Shown here: positions 1 to 10,496 of the stretch, piece by piece
How positions within the stretch are numbered: position 1 is the first letter of the stretch
Layout of the letters: every line of letters begins with the position of its first letter
Source of the DNA: an uncultured Bacteroides sp.
GTDB lineage: Bacteria > Bacteroidota > Bacteroidia > Bacteroidales > Bacteroidaceae
Length of the DNA stretch: 64,000 nt
Assembly (NCBI GenBank): GCA_944321465.1
Contig: CALULL010000013.1
Span: forward strand, 1-64,000
Direction: 5' to 3'
Position numbers and translations under genes: made by a program
Notes under the pieces: model-generated
The model's database searches: none
What the model was told of the DNA's origin: nothing
Seen by the model: only the letters and a program-made list of their open reading frames with translations

Positions 1-317
1 CCTTGACAAGCAAACCTACGCAGAGCGGCGCAAACGGAACGGTGACTGTTAAATCTGCATTTCTGACGGGTAACGAATAGGAAACCGTTCTCTTTCTCCA
101 ATCCGCTTTGAAACGCTTTTCAGCACTCCTCCCAACTTCCGCGATTTTCTTCTAACTGCTTAATTCACAGATTACATTGCGTTAATCTGCCGAATTTTGG
201 AGGTTTTTCCATAGATTTTCCGTAAGTTTGCGGCACAAAAAAGGACAAGGGTTTACGATCCTGGCATATGCATGGATTGAAGACCGCAATAACGACATAC
301 AACCCACAAAAAGAATC
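1..317. other. Intergenic region upstream of purL
   Basis: No convincing coding sequence is seen on either strand in this stretch. The right part carries the candidate purL promoter (TAAGTTTG at 223-230). The left part may be the upstream flank of a gene outside the window; nothing in it could be identified. Confidence 0.5.
207..231 (+). promoter_or_regulatory. Candidate purL promoter (-7 box TAAGTTTG)
   Basis: TAAGTTTG at 223-230 fits the Bacteroidota -7 consensus TAnnTTTG. A TTTG at 196-199 is slightly too far upstream to be a good -33 element. The 25-bp stretch 207-231 matches 54059-54083, upstream of the TlpA-like gene, at 23 of 25 positions. The start would give a leader of about 80 nt. 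Confidence 0.55.
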
Positions 318-3300
318 ATGATTTCTTTCTACAAAACCCCTCAAAAGAGCGTAATCGCCATAGAATGCGACCACGCCCTCGAACAAGCGGAGGTACAGAA
401 ACTCTGCTGGCTTTTTGGAGATGCTACTGCGGAAACAGGAAGTAACCTCACGGGACATTTCGTCGGCCCACGTCGTGAAATGATTACCCCGTGGAGTACC
501 AACGCGGTGGAAATCACTCAGAACATGGGCCTTAAAGGCATCAGCCGCATTGAAGAATATTTCCCTGTAAAGGATGAAAATGCCGACCACGACCCGATGC
601 TACAACGCATGTACAATGGTTTAGACCAAAACCTCTTTACGACCAACCACAAGCCCGAACCCATCCACCACATAGAAGACTTAGATGCTTACAACGAGGA
701 AGAGGGATTAGCACTCAGCTCCGAAGAAATCGCCTATCTGAAGAAAGTGGAGAAAGACTTGGGTAGGCCATTGACCGACAGCGAGGTGTTCGGCTTTGCC
801 CAAATCAATTCTGAACATTGCCGACACAAAATCTTCGGTGGAACATTCGTCATCGATGGAGTGGAGCAGCAATCGTCCCTCTTTGAAATGATAAAAAAGA
901 CAACCAAAGAAAATCCCAACAAAATCATATCGGCTTACAAGGACAACGTGGCCTTTGCCGAAGGGCCCGTCATTGAGCAGTTCGCCCCAGCAGACCACTC
1001 TAAGCCCGACTTCTTTCAAATAAAAGACATCAAAAGCGTTATTTCGCTAAAAGCCGAGACCCACAATTTCCCCACTACGGTAGAACCCTTCAATGGAGCT
1101 TCAACCGGCACAGGAGGAGAAATACGCGACCGCATGGGAGGAGGAAAAGGTTCGTGGCCCATTGCCGGTACGGCAGTCTACATGACTTCTTATCCCCGCA
1201 CGGAAAACGGAAGACCGTGGGAAGAATTGCTGCCGGTACGTAAATGGCTGTATCAGACACCGGAACAAATCCTTATCAAAGCGTCGAACGGAGCCAGCGA
1301 CTTTGGTAACAAGTTTGGTCAACCGCTCATTTGCGGCTCGGTGCTGACTTTTGAGCACCGCGAAAATGAAACGGCTCCTCTGTATGGCTACGACAAGGTC
1401 ATTATGCTGGCAGGCGGCGTTGGATACGGCACAGAGCGCGATTGCCAGAAAGGACACCCCGATGCAGGCAACAAAATTGTAGTAATGGGCGGCGACAACT
1501 ATCGCATCGGTTTGGGCGGAGGCTCTGTCTCATCTGTCGACACAGGACGTTACAGCAGTGGCATTGAACTAAACGCCGTGCAGCGTGCCAATGCCGAGAT
1601 GCAGAAACGCGTCTACAACGTGGTGCGTTCCCTTTGTGAAGAAGAATACAACCCTGTTGTGTCCATTCACGACCACGGTTCGGCTGGACATGTCAACTGC
1701 CTGTCCGAATTGGTAGAAGACTGCGGTGGCCTCATCGACATGGACAAACTACCTATAGGAGACAAGACCCTGTCTGCCAAAGAAATCATCGCCAACGAGA
1801 GCCAAGAGCGCATGGGACTTCTCATCAAGGAAGAAGCCATCGAACACGTGGCCAAGATTGCAGAGCGCGAGCGTGCTCCGATGTATATCGTGGGCGAAAC
1901 AACTGGAAACCATCGCTTCACTTTCCAACAAGCCGACGGCATCCGTCCCTTCGATTTGGCAGTCGACCAAATGTTTGGCTCTTCACCTAAGACTTACATG
2001 GTGGACAAGACCGTGGAGCATCATTACGAAATGCCTACATACGAACTGTCCAGACTGAACGAATATCTGGCCAACGTGCTCCAGTTGGAGGCTGTAGCCT
2101 GCAAAGACTGGCTAACGAATAAGGTAGACCGCTCGGTTACAGGCAAGATTGCACGCCAGCAGTGCGTAGGCGAACTCCAATTGCCGCTGAGCGACTGCGG
2201 CGTGGTGGCATTGGACTATCGCGGCGTGAAAGGCATCGCCACAGCATTGGGTCACGCCCCGCAAGCAGCCTTAGCCAACCCACAAGCAGGCTCTGTACTT
2301 TCTGTGGCCGAGGCATTGACCAACTTGGTATGGGCGCCTTTAACCGATGGTCTGGACAGCGTTTCCTTATCTGCAAACTGGATGTGGCCTTGCCGCTCGC
2401 AAGAGGGCGAAGATGCCCGTCTCTATACCGCAGTCAAGGCACTTAGCGACTTCTGCTGCGAACTGCAAATCAATGTTCCCACAGGAAAAGACTCTTTGTC
2501 AATGACACAGAAATACCCGGATGGAAGCAAGGTTATCTCGCCGGGAACGGTCATAGTATCTGCGGGAGGTGAAGTGAGCGACGTAAAGAAAGTCGTTACT
2601 CCAGTCCTTGTCAACGACAAACACAGTACACTGTACCACATCGATTTCAGCTTCGACCATCTGAAGTTGGGAGGCTCGGCCTTTGCACAGACTTTGGGCA
2701 AGATTGGTGACGAAGTGCCCACTGTGGAAAAGCCCGAATACTTCCGTGACGCATTCCTGGCCGTTCAAGAACTCATCAACAAAGGTCTGATACTGGCTGG
2801 ACACGATATTTCGGCCGGAGGTCTCATCACGACCCTGCTGGAGATGTGCTTCTCCAACATGGAAGGCGGACTAGAAATCAACTTGGACAAAATCAAGGAA
2901 AACGACCTGATAAAAATTCTCTTTGCCGAAAACCCCGGCATAGTCATCCAGGTGAGCAATAAGCACAAAGAAGAAGTGAAAAAAATCCTAGAAAAGGCTG
3001 GTGTAGGCCACGTCAAGATAGGTAAGCCCACGGACGAACGACACATACTCGTTACAAAAAATGACGCGACCTATCAATTTGGCATTGACTACATGCGCGA
3101 CATCTGGTACTCTACTTCTTATCTGTTGGACCGCAAGCAATCGATGAACGGATGTGCCAAGAAACGCTATGAAAACTACAAGAAACAACCTGTCGAACTG
3201 GCCTTCATGCCGACTTTCTCAGGCAAGTTGTCACAATATGGTATCAGCCCCGATCGCCGCACTCCAACAGGTGTCCGTGCTGCGATCATTCGCGAAAAAG

Positions 3301-4025
3301 GCACAAACGGTGAACGCGAAATGGCCTATTCACTCTATTTGGCAGGTTTCGATGTTAAAGATGTAACTATGACAGACCTGGTAAGCGGGCGTGAAACTTT
3401 GGAAGATGTAAACATGATTGTCTTCTGCGGCGGCTTTTCCAATTCGGATGTCCTTGGTTCTGCTAAGGGGTGGGCAGGTGCTTTCCTCTTCAACCCAAAA
3501 GCCAAAGAAGCTTTGGACAAGTTTTATGCCCGTAAGGACACTCTGTCGTTAGGCGTATGCAACGGATGCCAGTTGATGATGGAACTAAATCTAATCATGC
3601 CCGAGGACAAGAAGCGCATCCGAATGCTGCATAATGACTCCCACAAGTTTGAAAGCCGCTTTTTAGGAGTTACCATTGCAACAAACCGAAGTGTAATGTT
3701 TGGCTCCCTGAGCGGAAGTAAACTGGGCATTTGGGTCGCTCACGGCGAAGGCAAATTCTCCATGCCATATGAGGAAAGCCATTACAACATTGTAGCAAAA
3801 TACACCTACGATGAATACCCGGGAAATCCCAATGGTTCGGATTATGCAACCGCAGCCGTGGCCAGCCCCGATGGCCGTCATCTGGCTATCATGCCTCACT
3901 TAGAACGTGCCATTTTCCCGTGGCAGAATGCCTACTACCCGGCAGACCGTGTGAATACAGACCAGGTTACACCATGGATAGAAGCATTTGTCAATGCATG
4001 CAAATGGATAGAAGCCCATCTGTAA
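318..4025 (+). CDS. purL: Phosphoribosylformylglycinamidine synthase, PurL (large form)
   Basis: This cytosolic enzyme converts FGAR, glutamine and ATP into FGAM in de novo purine synthesis. At 1235 residues it is the long single-chain form, with the synthetase and glutaminase in one protein. The synthetase region shows HNFPTTVEPFNGASTGTGGE. The C-terminal class I glutaminase has the nucleophile near Cys1081 (GVCNGC) and the His/Glu pair near 1194/1196 (MPHLER). An upstream in-frame ATG at 228 overlaps the -7 promoter box, so the ATG at 318 (MISFYKTPQKS) is taken as the start. It stands alone, with purM about 11 kb away. Confidence 0.97.
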   Translation: MISFYKTPQKSVIAIECDHALEQAEVQKLCWLFGDATAETGSNLTGHFVGPRREMITPWSTNAVEITQNMGLKGISRIEEYFPVKDENADHDPMLQRMYNGLDQNLFTTNHKPEPIHHIEDLDAYNEEEGLALSSEEIAYLKKVEKDLGRPLTDSEVFGFAQINSEHCRHKIFGGTFVIDGVEQQSSLFEMIKKTTKENPNKIISAYKDNVAFAEGPVIEQFAPADHSKPDFFQIKDIKSVISLKAETHNFPTTVEPFNGASTGTGGEIRDRMGGGKGSWPIAGTAVYMTSYPRTENGRPWEELLPVRKWLYQTPEQILIKASNGASDFGNKFGQPLICGSVLTFEHRENETAPLYGYDKVIMLAGGVGYGTERDCQKGHPDAGNKIVVMGGDNYRIGLGGGSVSSVDTGRYSSGIELNAVQRANAEMQKRVYNVVRSLCEEEYNPVVSIHDHGSAGHVNCLSELVEDCGGLIDMDKLPIGDKTLSAKEIIANESQERMGLLIKEEAIEHVAKIAERERAPMYIVGETTGNHRFTFQQADGIRPFDLAVDQMFGSSPKTYMVDKTVEHHYEMPTYELSRLNEYLANVLQLEAVACKDWLTNKVDRSVTGKIARQQCVGELQLPLSDCGVVALDYRGVKGIATALGHAPQAALANPQAGSVLSVAEALTNLVWAPLTDGLDSVSLSANWMWPCRSQEGEDARLYTAVKALSDFCCELQINVPTGKDSLSMTQKYPDGSKVISPGTVIVSAGGEVSDVKKVVTPVLVNDKHSTLYHIDFSFDHLKLGGSAFAQTLGKIGDEVPTVEKPEYFRDAFLAVQELINKGLILAGHDISAGGLITTLLEMCFSNMEGGLEINLDKIKENDLIKILFAENPGIVIQVSNKHKEEVKKILEKAGVGHVKIGKPTDERHILVTKNDATYQFGIDYMRDIWYSTSYLLDRKQSMNGCAKKRYENYKKQPVELAFMPTFSGKLSQYGISPDRRTPTGVRAAIIREKGTNGEREMAYSLYLAGFDVKDVTMTDLVSGRETLEDVNMIVFCGGFSNSDVLGSAKGWAGAFLFNPKAKEALDKFYARKDTLSLGVCNGCQLMMELNLIMPEDKKRIRMLHNDSHKFESRFLGVTIATNRSVMFGSLSGSKLGIWVAHGEGKFSMPYEESHYNIVAKYTYDEYPGNPNGSDYATAAVASPDGRHLAIMPHLERAIFPWQNAYYPADRVNTDQVTPWIEAFVNACKWIEAHL

Positions 4026-4055
4026 TTGGCAAAAACTTATGACTAATAACCTGTC

Positions 4056-4100
4056 TTCGCTCTCTTTGTCCCCATCTGTTTCAGGGGACAAGAGAGCGAA
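4056..4100. terminator. Terminator-like hairpin after purL
   Basis: The arms TTCGCTCTCTTTGTCCCC (4056-4073) and GGGGACAAGAGAGCGAA (4084-4100) pair along their length with one bulged base and a 10-nt loop. No clear T run follows, so factor-independent termination is plausible but not certain. Confidence 0.55.
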
Positions 4101-4179
4101 AATGGTATGATAGGTAAAACATAAGCCCCACACCCTCATGTATACAAAAAGACTATTCAAAGAAAAGGAATAACGAAAC

Positions 4180-4749
4180 ATGAGCCTCTCTAAACCAACC
4201 GGACATAAAGCAAGCATGTATGCCGAACTCTTTTATACGTTCTTCAAAATAGGAGCTTTTACTATTGGGGGAGGCTATGCTATGGTACCTTTAATCGAAG
4301 ATCAAGTCGTTACTCGACATCATTGGATAGACAAAGAAGATTTCATAGACCTGTTGGCCATATCCCAGTCCTCTCCGGGCATTTTGGCTGTAAACATCTC
4401 CATCTTCATAGGCTATCGGGTTAAAGGTTTGTGGGGAAGCATTGTAACCACATTGGGAACCGTTTTGCCGTCGTTCCTCATAATTCTGGCAATAGCCATG
4501 TTTTTCCACAACTTTAAAGACAACGCCATAATAGAACGCATTTTCAAAGGCATACGCCCCGCCGTGGTAGCCTTGATTGCCGCCCCCACATTTAGCATGG
4601 CACGGTCGGCAAAGATAAATTGCCACAACATTTGGATACCAGTTGTCTCGGCTTTACTAATCTGGCTTTTGGGATTTTCTCCCATCTGGATTATCATCAT
4701 AGCCGGAGTCTGCGGATACCTTTATGGCCGTTTCAAAAGAAAGAACTGA
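4180..4749 (+). CDS. Chromate transporter family protein, first half
   Basis: This 189-residue inner-membrane protein carries one CHR domain. The family signature is near the N-terminus (FFKIGAFTIGGGYAMVPLIE), followed by AISQSSPGILAVN and several hydrophobic segments. Short CHR proteins work as pairs encoded by adjacent genes; the partner begins 41 bp downstream. The family exports chromate in characterised cases, but the natural substrate in gut Bacteroidales is unknown, so the annotation rests on fold only. Confidence 0.88.
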   Translation: MSLSKPTGHKASMYAELFYTFFKIGAFTIGGGYAMVPLIEDQVVTRHHWIDKEDFIDLLAISQSSPGILAVNISIFIGYRVKGLWGSIVTTLGTVLPSFLIILAIAMFFHNFKDNAIIERIFKGIRPAVVALIAAPTFSMARSAKINCHNIWIPVVSALLIWLLGFSPIWIIIIAGVCGYLYGRFKRKN

Positions 4750-4790
4750 TTCCTGTGAACATATGACAACATTCTAATCTGCAACCTACT

Positions 4791-5342
4791 ATGCTACTCT
4801 ATTTACAACTGTTTTACACTTTCTTCAAAATTGGTCTTTTCGGCTTTGGAGGGGGCTATGCCATGTTGTCAATGATTCAAGGCGAAGTAGTCACCCGTTA
4901 TGGCTGGCTTACCCCTCAAGAGTTTACCGACATTGTTGCCATAAGCCAGATGACTCCCGGTCCTATAGGGATAAACTCGGCCACTTATGTGGGATTTACT
5001 GCAACAGGCAGCGTCTGGGGGTCGGTCATCGCTACATTTGCCGTGGTGCTTCCGTCCTTCATACTGATGCTGACCATAAGCAGTTTCTTCCTCAAGTATC
5101 AAAAGCACCCCGCCGTAGAAGCCATATTCAGCGGCCTACGCCCCGCCGTTGTCGGCTTATTGGCTTCAGCCGCTCTGGTTCTGATGACTGTAGAAAACTT
5201 TGGCTCACCGACCGATGACACCTATACGTTCGTTGTCAGTTGTGCAATATTCTTAGTTGCTTTCGTCGCGACAAGGAAGTACAAAGTCAATCCCATACTC
5301 ATGATTGTTCTATGTGGAGTAGCCGGTTTGTTGCTTTATTGA
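4791..5342 (+). CDS. Chromate transporter family protein, second half
   Basis: This 183-residue membrane protein is the second CHR-domain partner. It has [20 protein letters not shown] near the N-terminus and [13 protein letters not shown], the conserved CHR motif. Several hydrophobic segments cover the rest. It follows the first half in the same orientation and is probably co-transcribed. Its stop codon overlaps the stop of the convergent DUF2130 gene by 7 bp. Confidence 0.88.
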   Translation: MLLYLQLFYTFFKIGLFGFGGGYAMLSMIQGEVVTRYGWLTPQEFTDIVAISQMTPGPIGINSATYVGFTATGSVWGSVIATFAVVLPSFILMLTISSFFLKYQKHPAVEAIFSGLRPAVVGLLASAALVLMTVENFGSPTDDTYTFVVSCAIFLVAFVATRKYKVNPILMIVLCGVAGLLLY

Positions 5343-6679
5343 TCTTCCTCCCCGTCCTTCAAAGATGCGTTCTTACGCGCTTCGGCAAACTTCTCTTTCA
5401 TCGTAGGATTGTTGCGTGTCAGTTTTTTTATTGTCAGCTCCTCTACCTTATTGTTTGCCAGACGCAGGTTGTTCTCCGAGCTCAGAAGTGCATCTTTTAT
5501 TTTCTGCAGATGGACAATAGTCTTATCAATTTCGTCTATTGCTTTTTTAAACCTGTCGCTTGCCAAGCGGTAATTATACATAAAGCGAGTCTTAAAGTCA
5601 TCCAGCTGATTTTCAAAGTTGGTCACATCCACCGTTTGTCTTTGAGCCAATGCCAAAGCCTTCCGATATTCTATAGTCTTACGTGAAGCTTGCGAGAGAA
5701 GCGAAATAAGTGGCATGAAGAACTGGGGGCGTATGACAAACATCTTGGGATAGCGATAGGAGACATCGACAATTCCCTCGTTATAAAGCTCGCTATCAGG
5801 TTCGAGCAACGACACCAACACGGCATATTCGCACCCCTTCTCGTTACGGTCTTTATCGAGCTTGGCAAAGAAGTCTTCGTTCTTATGCTTGGTAGAAGTC
5901 CCGTCCGTCTCGTTCTTCATTTCAAACATAATAGAGATATATTCCGTACCGTCCGCATCATAATCACGGAAAATAAAATCCCCCTTGCTTCCCGTCCTTG
6001 CATCATTGTCCTTCTCAAAATAAGCCCAAGGATACATTGAGGATCTCACGCGATTGAACTCCGTACTGCAATGTATCTCAAGCGTTTCTCCTACCATCTT
6101 GGTCGACAACCGTGTCTTCAGGTCCTTATAATAGTCTATCTGCTCCTGCTTCTCACGCAATTGCATGTTGAAACGTTCCACAAGTCCGCGTTCACGGATG
6201 TTGGCAGCATCCTTTTCCGAGATTACTTTTTCACGAAGCTCCGCTATCTGAGTATCCTTGGCTTGCAGTTCCCTCTGATGCTTGTTCCGTTCCTCAAGCA
6301 ATACGATGCGTTGCCGGTCATCGCTCTGAGCCACAGCCGTATTCAAGCGAGCAATCTCTCCTTCCTTACGTGCCAAAGCCTCTTTATATTCCAGTTCCTT
6401 GGCTTGGGCTATACTGTTCAGCTGCTCGTTCAGACGGATTATTTCAGCCTCTTTCCGATTAATCTCAAGTTCCTTGGCACTCATCCGTTCGTCAAAAGCA
6501 CGCTCCAGTTTCAAAGTCTCGGCCAACTGACGTGCTTGATGCTGCTTTTCTTGGTCGGTCATGCGACGGGCCAACTCCTCCTCAAACTCCTTATTCCGTA
6601 TTTGGTTCACAATGGAAGCGTAATCGGCCTCGTCAACCGTAAACGCGCTACCACACTTAGGACACTTTATTTCATTCAT
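5336..6679 (-). CDS. DUF2130 domain protein with zinc-ribbon start and coiled coil
   Basis: The 447-residue protein begins with a short CPKC motif, continues with a long charged, glutamate/arginine-rich segment (about residues 25-190) that looks like a coiled coil, and ends in a DUF2130 domain (about 190-435). The domain contains FEMKNE and a conserved block ending in [14 protein letters not shown]. The arrangement resembles RmuC-like proteins, and the E-x-K in FEMKNE would fit a PD-(D/E)XK-type fold; that link is inference. The cellular role is unknown. Confidence 0.85.
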   Translation of the reverse strand: MNEIKCPKCGSAFTVDEADYASIVNQIRNKEFEEELARRMTDQEKQHQARQLAETLKLERAFDERMSAKELEINRKEAEIIRLNEQLNSIAQAKELEYKEALARKEGEIARLNTAVAQSDDRQRIVLLEERNKHQRELQAKDTQIAELREKVISEKDAANIRERGLVERFNMQLREKQEQIDYYKDLKTRLSTKMVGETLEIHCSTEFNRVRSSMYPWAYFEKDNDARTGSKGDFIFRDYDADGTEYISIMFEMKNETDGTSTKHKNEDFFAKLDKDRNEKGCEYAVLVSLLEPDSELYNEGIVDVSYRYPKMFVIRPQFFMPLISLLSQASRKTIEYRKALALAQRQTVDVTNFENQLDDFKTRFMYNYRLASDRFKKAIDEIDKTIVHLQKIKDALLSSENNLRLANNKVEELTIKKLTRNNPTMKEKFAEARKNASLKDGEEDQ

Positions 6680-6747
6680 ACCACTTTATTTATCGTTCAA
6701 TATTCTTTTCCAAACCCAGAAATATTCGCTACAGAATTTGTCATCAG

Positions 6748-6796
6748 AGAAGAGCATCGAAACAACCCTCTTATACAGGAGTTTCAATGCTCTTCT
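6748..6796 (-). terminator. Hairpin downstream of carB
   Basis: The arms AGAAGAGCATCGAAAC (6748-6763) and GTTTCAATGCTCTTCT (6781-6796) pair at 15 of 16 positions around a 17-nt loop. It lies between the carB stop and the DUF2130 start on the same strand and would separate their transcripts. There is no strong T run. Confidence 0.6.
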
Positions 6797-6830
6797 TGCG
6801 TATAGACATACATCGTGACAAAGTTACTTC

Positions 6831-9800
6831 TTATCTGTACTCTTGCCAACTCTTTATCTTGATGTCTTCGGGAGACATGTCGCAGAACGCCTCAATGAAG
6901 GCTGCTGCCAACCGTGCATTGGTGATAAGAGGAATATTGTGATCAATGGCCGCACGACGTATCTTGTACCCGTTGGTCAGTTCCCGCTTGGAGTGATTTT
7001 TAGGGATGTTGACGATGAGGTCGAAGCGATGGGCCGCAATCATCTTCATGACATTGTTCTCGGCATGTGGCCGCTCATCCGGCCAGAACACAGGCTCGGT
7101 GGCTACGCCGTGGGCATTCAGGAAAGTAGCCGTACCTGCAGTAGCATATATCTTATAGCCCTTCGAATGGAGCAGGCGGCAGGGGTCGAGCAGGTCGACT
7201 TTGGACTTCATCGCACCGCTCGATACCATCACGCCCCGTTCGGGTGCCGGTATCTTAAAGCCTACAGCCAGCATGGCATTGAGCAGAGCCTCGTCGAAGT
7301 CGTCGCCCAGACACCCTACTTCGCCGGTCGATGCCATGTCGACTCCCAGCACGGGGTCGGCTTTGTGAAGACGCGAAAAAGAGAACTGGCTGGCCTTGAC
7401 ACCTATCCAATCTATGTCGAAAGCTGATTTGTCGGGACGCGTATAGGGAGCATCGAGCATGATGCGCGTAGCCGTCTCGATGAAATTGCGTTTCAACACC
7501 TTGCTGACAAATGGGAAGGAACGTGAAGCGCGCAAATTGCACTCAATGACCTTCACCTCGTTGTTCCTTGCTAAGAACTGAATGTTGAACGGCCCCGAGA
7601 TGTTAAGTTCCTTGGCTATGCGGCGGCTGATTTGCTTGATGCGCCTTGCCGTAGCAAAGTATATCTTCTGAGCGGGGAACACCAGCGTAGCATCACCCGA
7701 GTGTACACCGGCAAACTCGATGTGTTCGGAGATGGCATACTCCACAATCTCTCCATTCTGCGCCACAGCGTCGAACTCTATCTCCTTCGTGTTCTGTAAG
7801 AACTGAGACACAACCACAGGATACTGCTTCGACACCTTGGCTGCCATTTTGAGGAACAACTCCAATTCTTCCTCGTCGTAGCACACATTCATGGCCGCCC
7901 CGGACAGTACGTAAGAAGGGCGAACCAGTACCGGATAACCCACCTTGGCAATGAATGCTTTCACATCCTCCAGGCTCGTAAGTTCCTGCCAGGCTGGCTG
8001 GTCTATGCCGAGCAAGTCAAGCATGTGAGAGAACTTGTTGCGGTTCTCGGCACGGTCAATGGACACCGGCGAAGTACCCAGCACGGGGACCGACTGCCGA
8101 TAAAGTTTCATTGCCAAGTTGTTGGGTATCTGTCCGCCCACCGAAACTATTACGCCGCGCGGCTGCTCCAGGTCGATGATGTCCATGACGCGCTCGAACG
8201 ACAACTCGTCGAAATAGAGCCGGTCGCACATGTCGTAGTCGGTCGACACCGTTTCAGGGTTGTAGTTTATCATAATGGACTTGTAGCCCAAGCGACGGGC
8301 GGTCTGGACCGCATTCACCGAACACCAGTCGAACTCCACGCTCGACCCTATGCGGTAGGCTCCCGAGCCCAGCACCACGACCGACTTCTCATTCTTATAA
8401 TAGTTCACGTCGTAGCCTTGCGCCCCGTAGGTCATGTACAGGTAGTTGGTCAGTTCGGGATGTTCGCTGGCCACGGTGTTGATACGCTTCACGGCAGGCA
8501 TGATGCCCAGCTCCTTGCGGCGCGCCCGCACCATGAGGTTCTCCTTCTCCATGTTGCCGGTGGGATGAAGCACGAAGCGGGCTATCTGGAAGTCGGAGAA
8601 GCCCAGTCGCTTGGCCTCGCGCAACACGTCGGCGGGCAAATCCTGCAAGTCGTGATACTGTTCCAGCACGTGCTTGTAGTCCACTATGTTCTTCAGTTTG
8701 CCCAAGAACCACGGGTCAATCTTTGTCAGCTCGTAGATGCGTTCGATGCTGTACCCCTGCTCCAGCGCATGAGCAATGGCAAAGATACGCAGGTCAGTGG
8801 GGTGTGACAGCTCATGCTCGATGTCCTCGAAGACGAGTCCCTCGTTGCCCACAAAGCCGTGCATTCCCTGCCCTATCATGCGCAACCCTTTCTGGATTAT
8901 CTCCTCAAAGCTGCGGCCTATGGACATGATTTCGCCCACCGACTTCATGCTCGAACCAATCTCACGACTCACGCCCACAAACTTCGTCAGGTCCCAGCGC
9001 GGTATCTTGCAGATGAGGTAATCCAGTTGCGGAGCCTCGTAGGCCGAGTTGGGTGTACCCATCTCCCCTATCTGGTCCAGCGTGTGGCCCAAAGCTATCT
9101 TGGCCGCCACAAACGCCAACGGATAGCCCGTAGCCTTGGAAGCCAAGGCCGATGAGCGACTGAGGCGGGCATTGACCTCAATGACGCGGTAATCGTTCGT
9201 CTCGGCGTTGAAAGCGTACTGGATGTTACACTCGCCCACAATGTTCAGATGCCGCACGCACCGACACGACAGTTCCTGCAAGGCTGTCACCTGCTCCGGG
9301 GTGAGCGAACAGGTGGGAGCCACCACGATGCTTTCACCGGTGTGTATGCCCAGCGGGTCGAAGTTCTCCATCGAGGCCACGGTGAAGCAACGGTCGCTGG
9401 CATCGCGTATGACCTCGAACTCTATCTCCTTCCACCCCTTCAGCGACTCCTCCACCAGTATCTGCCTAGAGAAGGTGAAGGCACTCTCGGCCAGACGCAA
9501 GAACGTCTCTTCGTCGGGGCAGATGCCGCTTCCCTGCCCGCCCAAGGCGTAGGCCGAACGCACCATGACGGGATAGCCTATCTCGTGGGCGGCCTTCAGC
9601 GCGTCGGCCATCGTCTCCACGGCATGACTCTTTGGGGTCTTCATCGGTATTTCGTCCAGCTTGCGCACAAAGAGGTCGCGGTCCTCAGTGTTCATAATGG
9701 CCTCCACGGACGTACCCAGCACGCTGACACCATACTTCTGCAGGATGCCCCGCTGATGCAGTTCCGTGCCGCAGTTCAGGGCCGTCTGCCCCCCGAAAGC

Positions 9801-10058
9801 CAGCAGAATGCCGTCCGGTCGCTCCTTCTCGATGATGCGTTCCACAAAGTAGGGCGTGACGGGCAGGAAATACACTTGGTCGGCAATGCCTTCAGATGTC
9901 TGTATAGTAGCAATGTTGGGGTTGACCAGAACCGAGCTGATACCTTCCTCGCGCAGAGCCTTCAGGGCTTGCGAACCGGAGTAGTCAAACTCTCCGGCCT
10001 GTCCTATCTTGAGCGCCCCCGAGCCCAAGACCAATACTTTCTTTAATGTCTTTTCCAT
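6831..10058 (-). CDS. carB: Carbamoyl-phosphate synthase large subunit
   Basis: The 1075-residue protein makes carbamoyl phosphate from bicarbonate, ammonia and two ATP for pyrimidine and arginine synthesis. It has the usual tandem layout: two homologous halves, each with an N-terminal carbamoyl-phosphate synthase motif (VLGSGALKIGQAGEFDYSGS and VLGSGAYRIGSSVEFDWC) and an ATP-grasp domain (EEIEFEVIRD-like and KEIEFDAVAQN). The C-terminal MGS-like regulatory domain occupies about residues 940-1075. The small subunit gene carA is not adjacent; the upstream neighbour is a divergent nuclease gene. Confidence 0.96.
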   Translation of the reverse strand: MEKTLKKVLVLGSGALKIGQAGEFDYSGSQALKALREEGISSVLVNPNIATIQTSEGIADQVYFLPVTPYFVERIIEKERPDGILLAFGGQTALNCGTELHQRGILQKYGVSVLGTSVEAIMNTEDRDLFVRKLDEIPMKTPKSHAVETMADALKAAHEIGYPVMVRSAYALGGQGSGICPDEETFLRLAESAFTFSRQILVEESLKGWKEIEFEVIRDASDRCFTVASMENFDPLGIHTGESIVVAPTCSLTPEQVTALQELSCRCVRHLNIVGECNIQYAFNAETNDYRVIEVNARLSRSSALASKATGYPLAFVAAKIALGHTLDQIGEMGTPNSAYEAPQLDYLICKIPRWDLTKFVGVSREIGSSMKSVGEIMSIGRSFEEIIQKGLRMIGQGMHGFVGNEGLVFEDIEHELSHPTDLRIFAIAHALEQGYSIERIYELTKIDPWFLGKLKNIVDYKHVLEQYHDLQDLPADVLREAKRLGFSDFQIARFVLHPTGNMEKENLMVRARRKELGIMPAVKRINTVASEHPELTNYLYMTYGAQGYDVNYYKNEKSVVVLGSGAYRIGSSVEFDWCSVNAVQTARRLGYKSIMINYNPETVSTDYDMCDRLYFDELSFERVMDIIDLEQPRGVIVSVGGQIPNNLAMKLYRQSVPVLGTSPVSIDRAENRNKFSHMLDLLGIDQPAWQELTSLEDVKAFIAKVGYPVLVRPSYVLSGAAMNVCYDEEELELFLKMAAKVSKQYPVVVSQFLQNTKEIEFDAVAQNGEIVEYAISEHIEFAGVHSGDATLVFPAQKIYFATARRIKQISRRIAKELNISGPFNIQFLARNNEVKVIECNLRASRSFPFVSKVLKRNFIETATRIMLDAPYTRPDKSAFDIDWIGVKASQFSFSRLHKADPVLGVDMASTGEVGCLGDDFDEALLNAMLAVGFKIPAPERGVMVSSGAMKSKVDLLDPCRLLHSKGYKIYATAGTATFLNAHGVATEPVFWPDERPHAENNVMKMIAAHRFDLIVNIPKNHSKRELTNGYKIRRAAIDHNIPLITNARLAAAFIEAFCDMSPEDIKIKSWQEYR

Positions 10059-10199
10059 AAATTCTCTATATTAATTTAGTGTTTTTCCGGGCCTTGCACT
10101 TTCGGTGCTTGCGCGTCCTTCCAGTCTACTGTTTACCCGGCGCACCCCGACAAGCGTGCCTGCAGTGCGCCTGCTCTGTACTCTTCGCCGGGTTGTCTG

Positions 10200-10230
10200 C
10201 AAAGTAACGACAAAAAAGTAAGTTAAACAA
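10200..10230 (-). promoter_or_regulatory. Candidate carB promoter
   Basis: Read on the minus strand, TTG (10228-10230) lies 20 bp upstream of TTACTTTG (10200-10207), close to the Bacteroidota TTG / TAnnTTTG arrangement. It would give a carB leader of about 135 nt containing the 10135-10193 hairpin. Confidence 0.4.
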
Positions 10231-10466
10231 GCAGTTGCCTCACAGCCTGTCCAAATTTTGTCCGGCAGCCCTTTACTTCCCCCCCTGTTTCCGTTTGGCA
10301 AAGCCCGGGTGCAGCGTGTGGCTGACCAATCAGGGCTGGCCGCCAATCAGTCCTGCGACCCGATAGAGGTCGAACCGATTTGGGTTTACCTGAGTACGGA
10401 AAATTATGCTTCCAGGAGAACACTTGCTGTTGGAGGCCGTAGGCGTGCGGAGGGAAAAGCGGGCAC

Positions 10467-10496
10467 TTGCGTTTCGGCATCTTTTCGCTATCTTTG
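10467..10496 (+). promoter_or_regulatory. Promoter of the AddB-like nuclease gene
   Basis: TTG at 10467-10469 and TATCTTTG at 10489-10496 are separated by 19 bp, a near-ideal Bacteroidota -33/-7 pair. The ATG at 10544 lies about 47 bp past the -7 box. Confidence 0.7.

Noticed and set aside
10375-10388. Fifth intact copy of the 200-bp repeat
   Set aside because: Only 14 bp of the right end are seen and no left end or central hairpin is present, so it is at most a relic.
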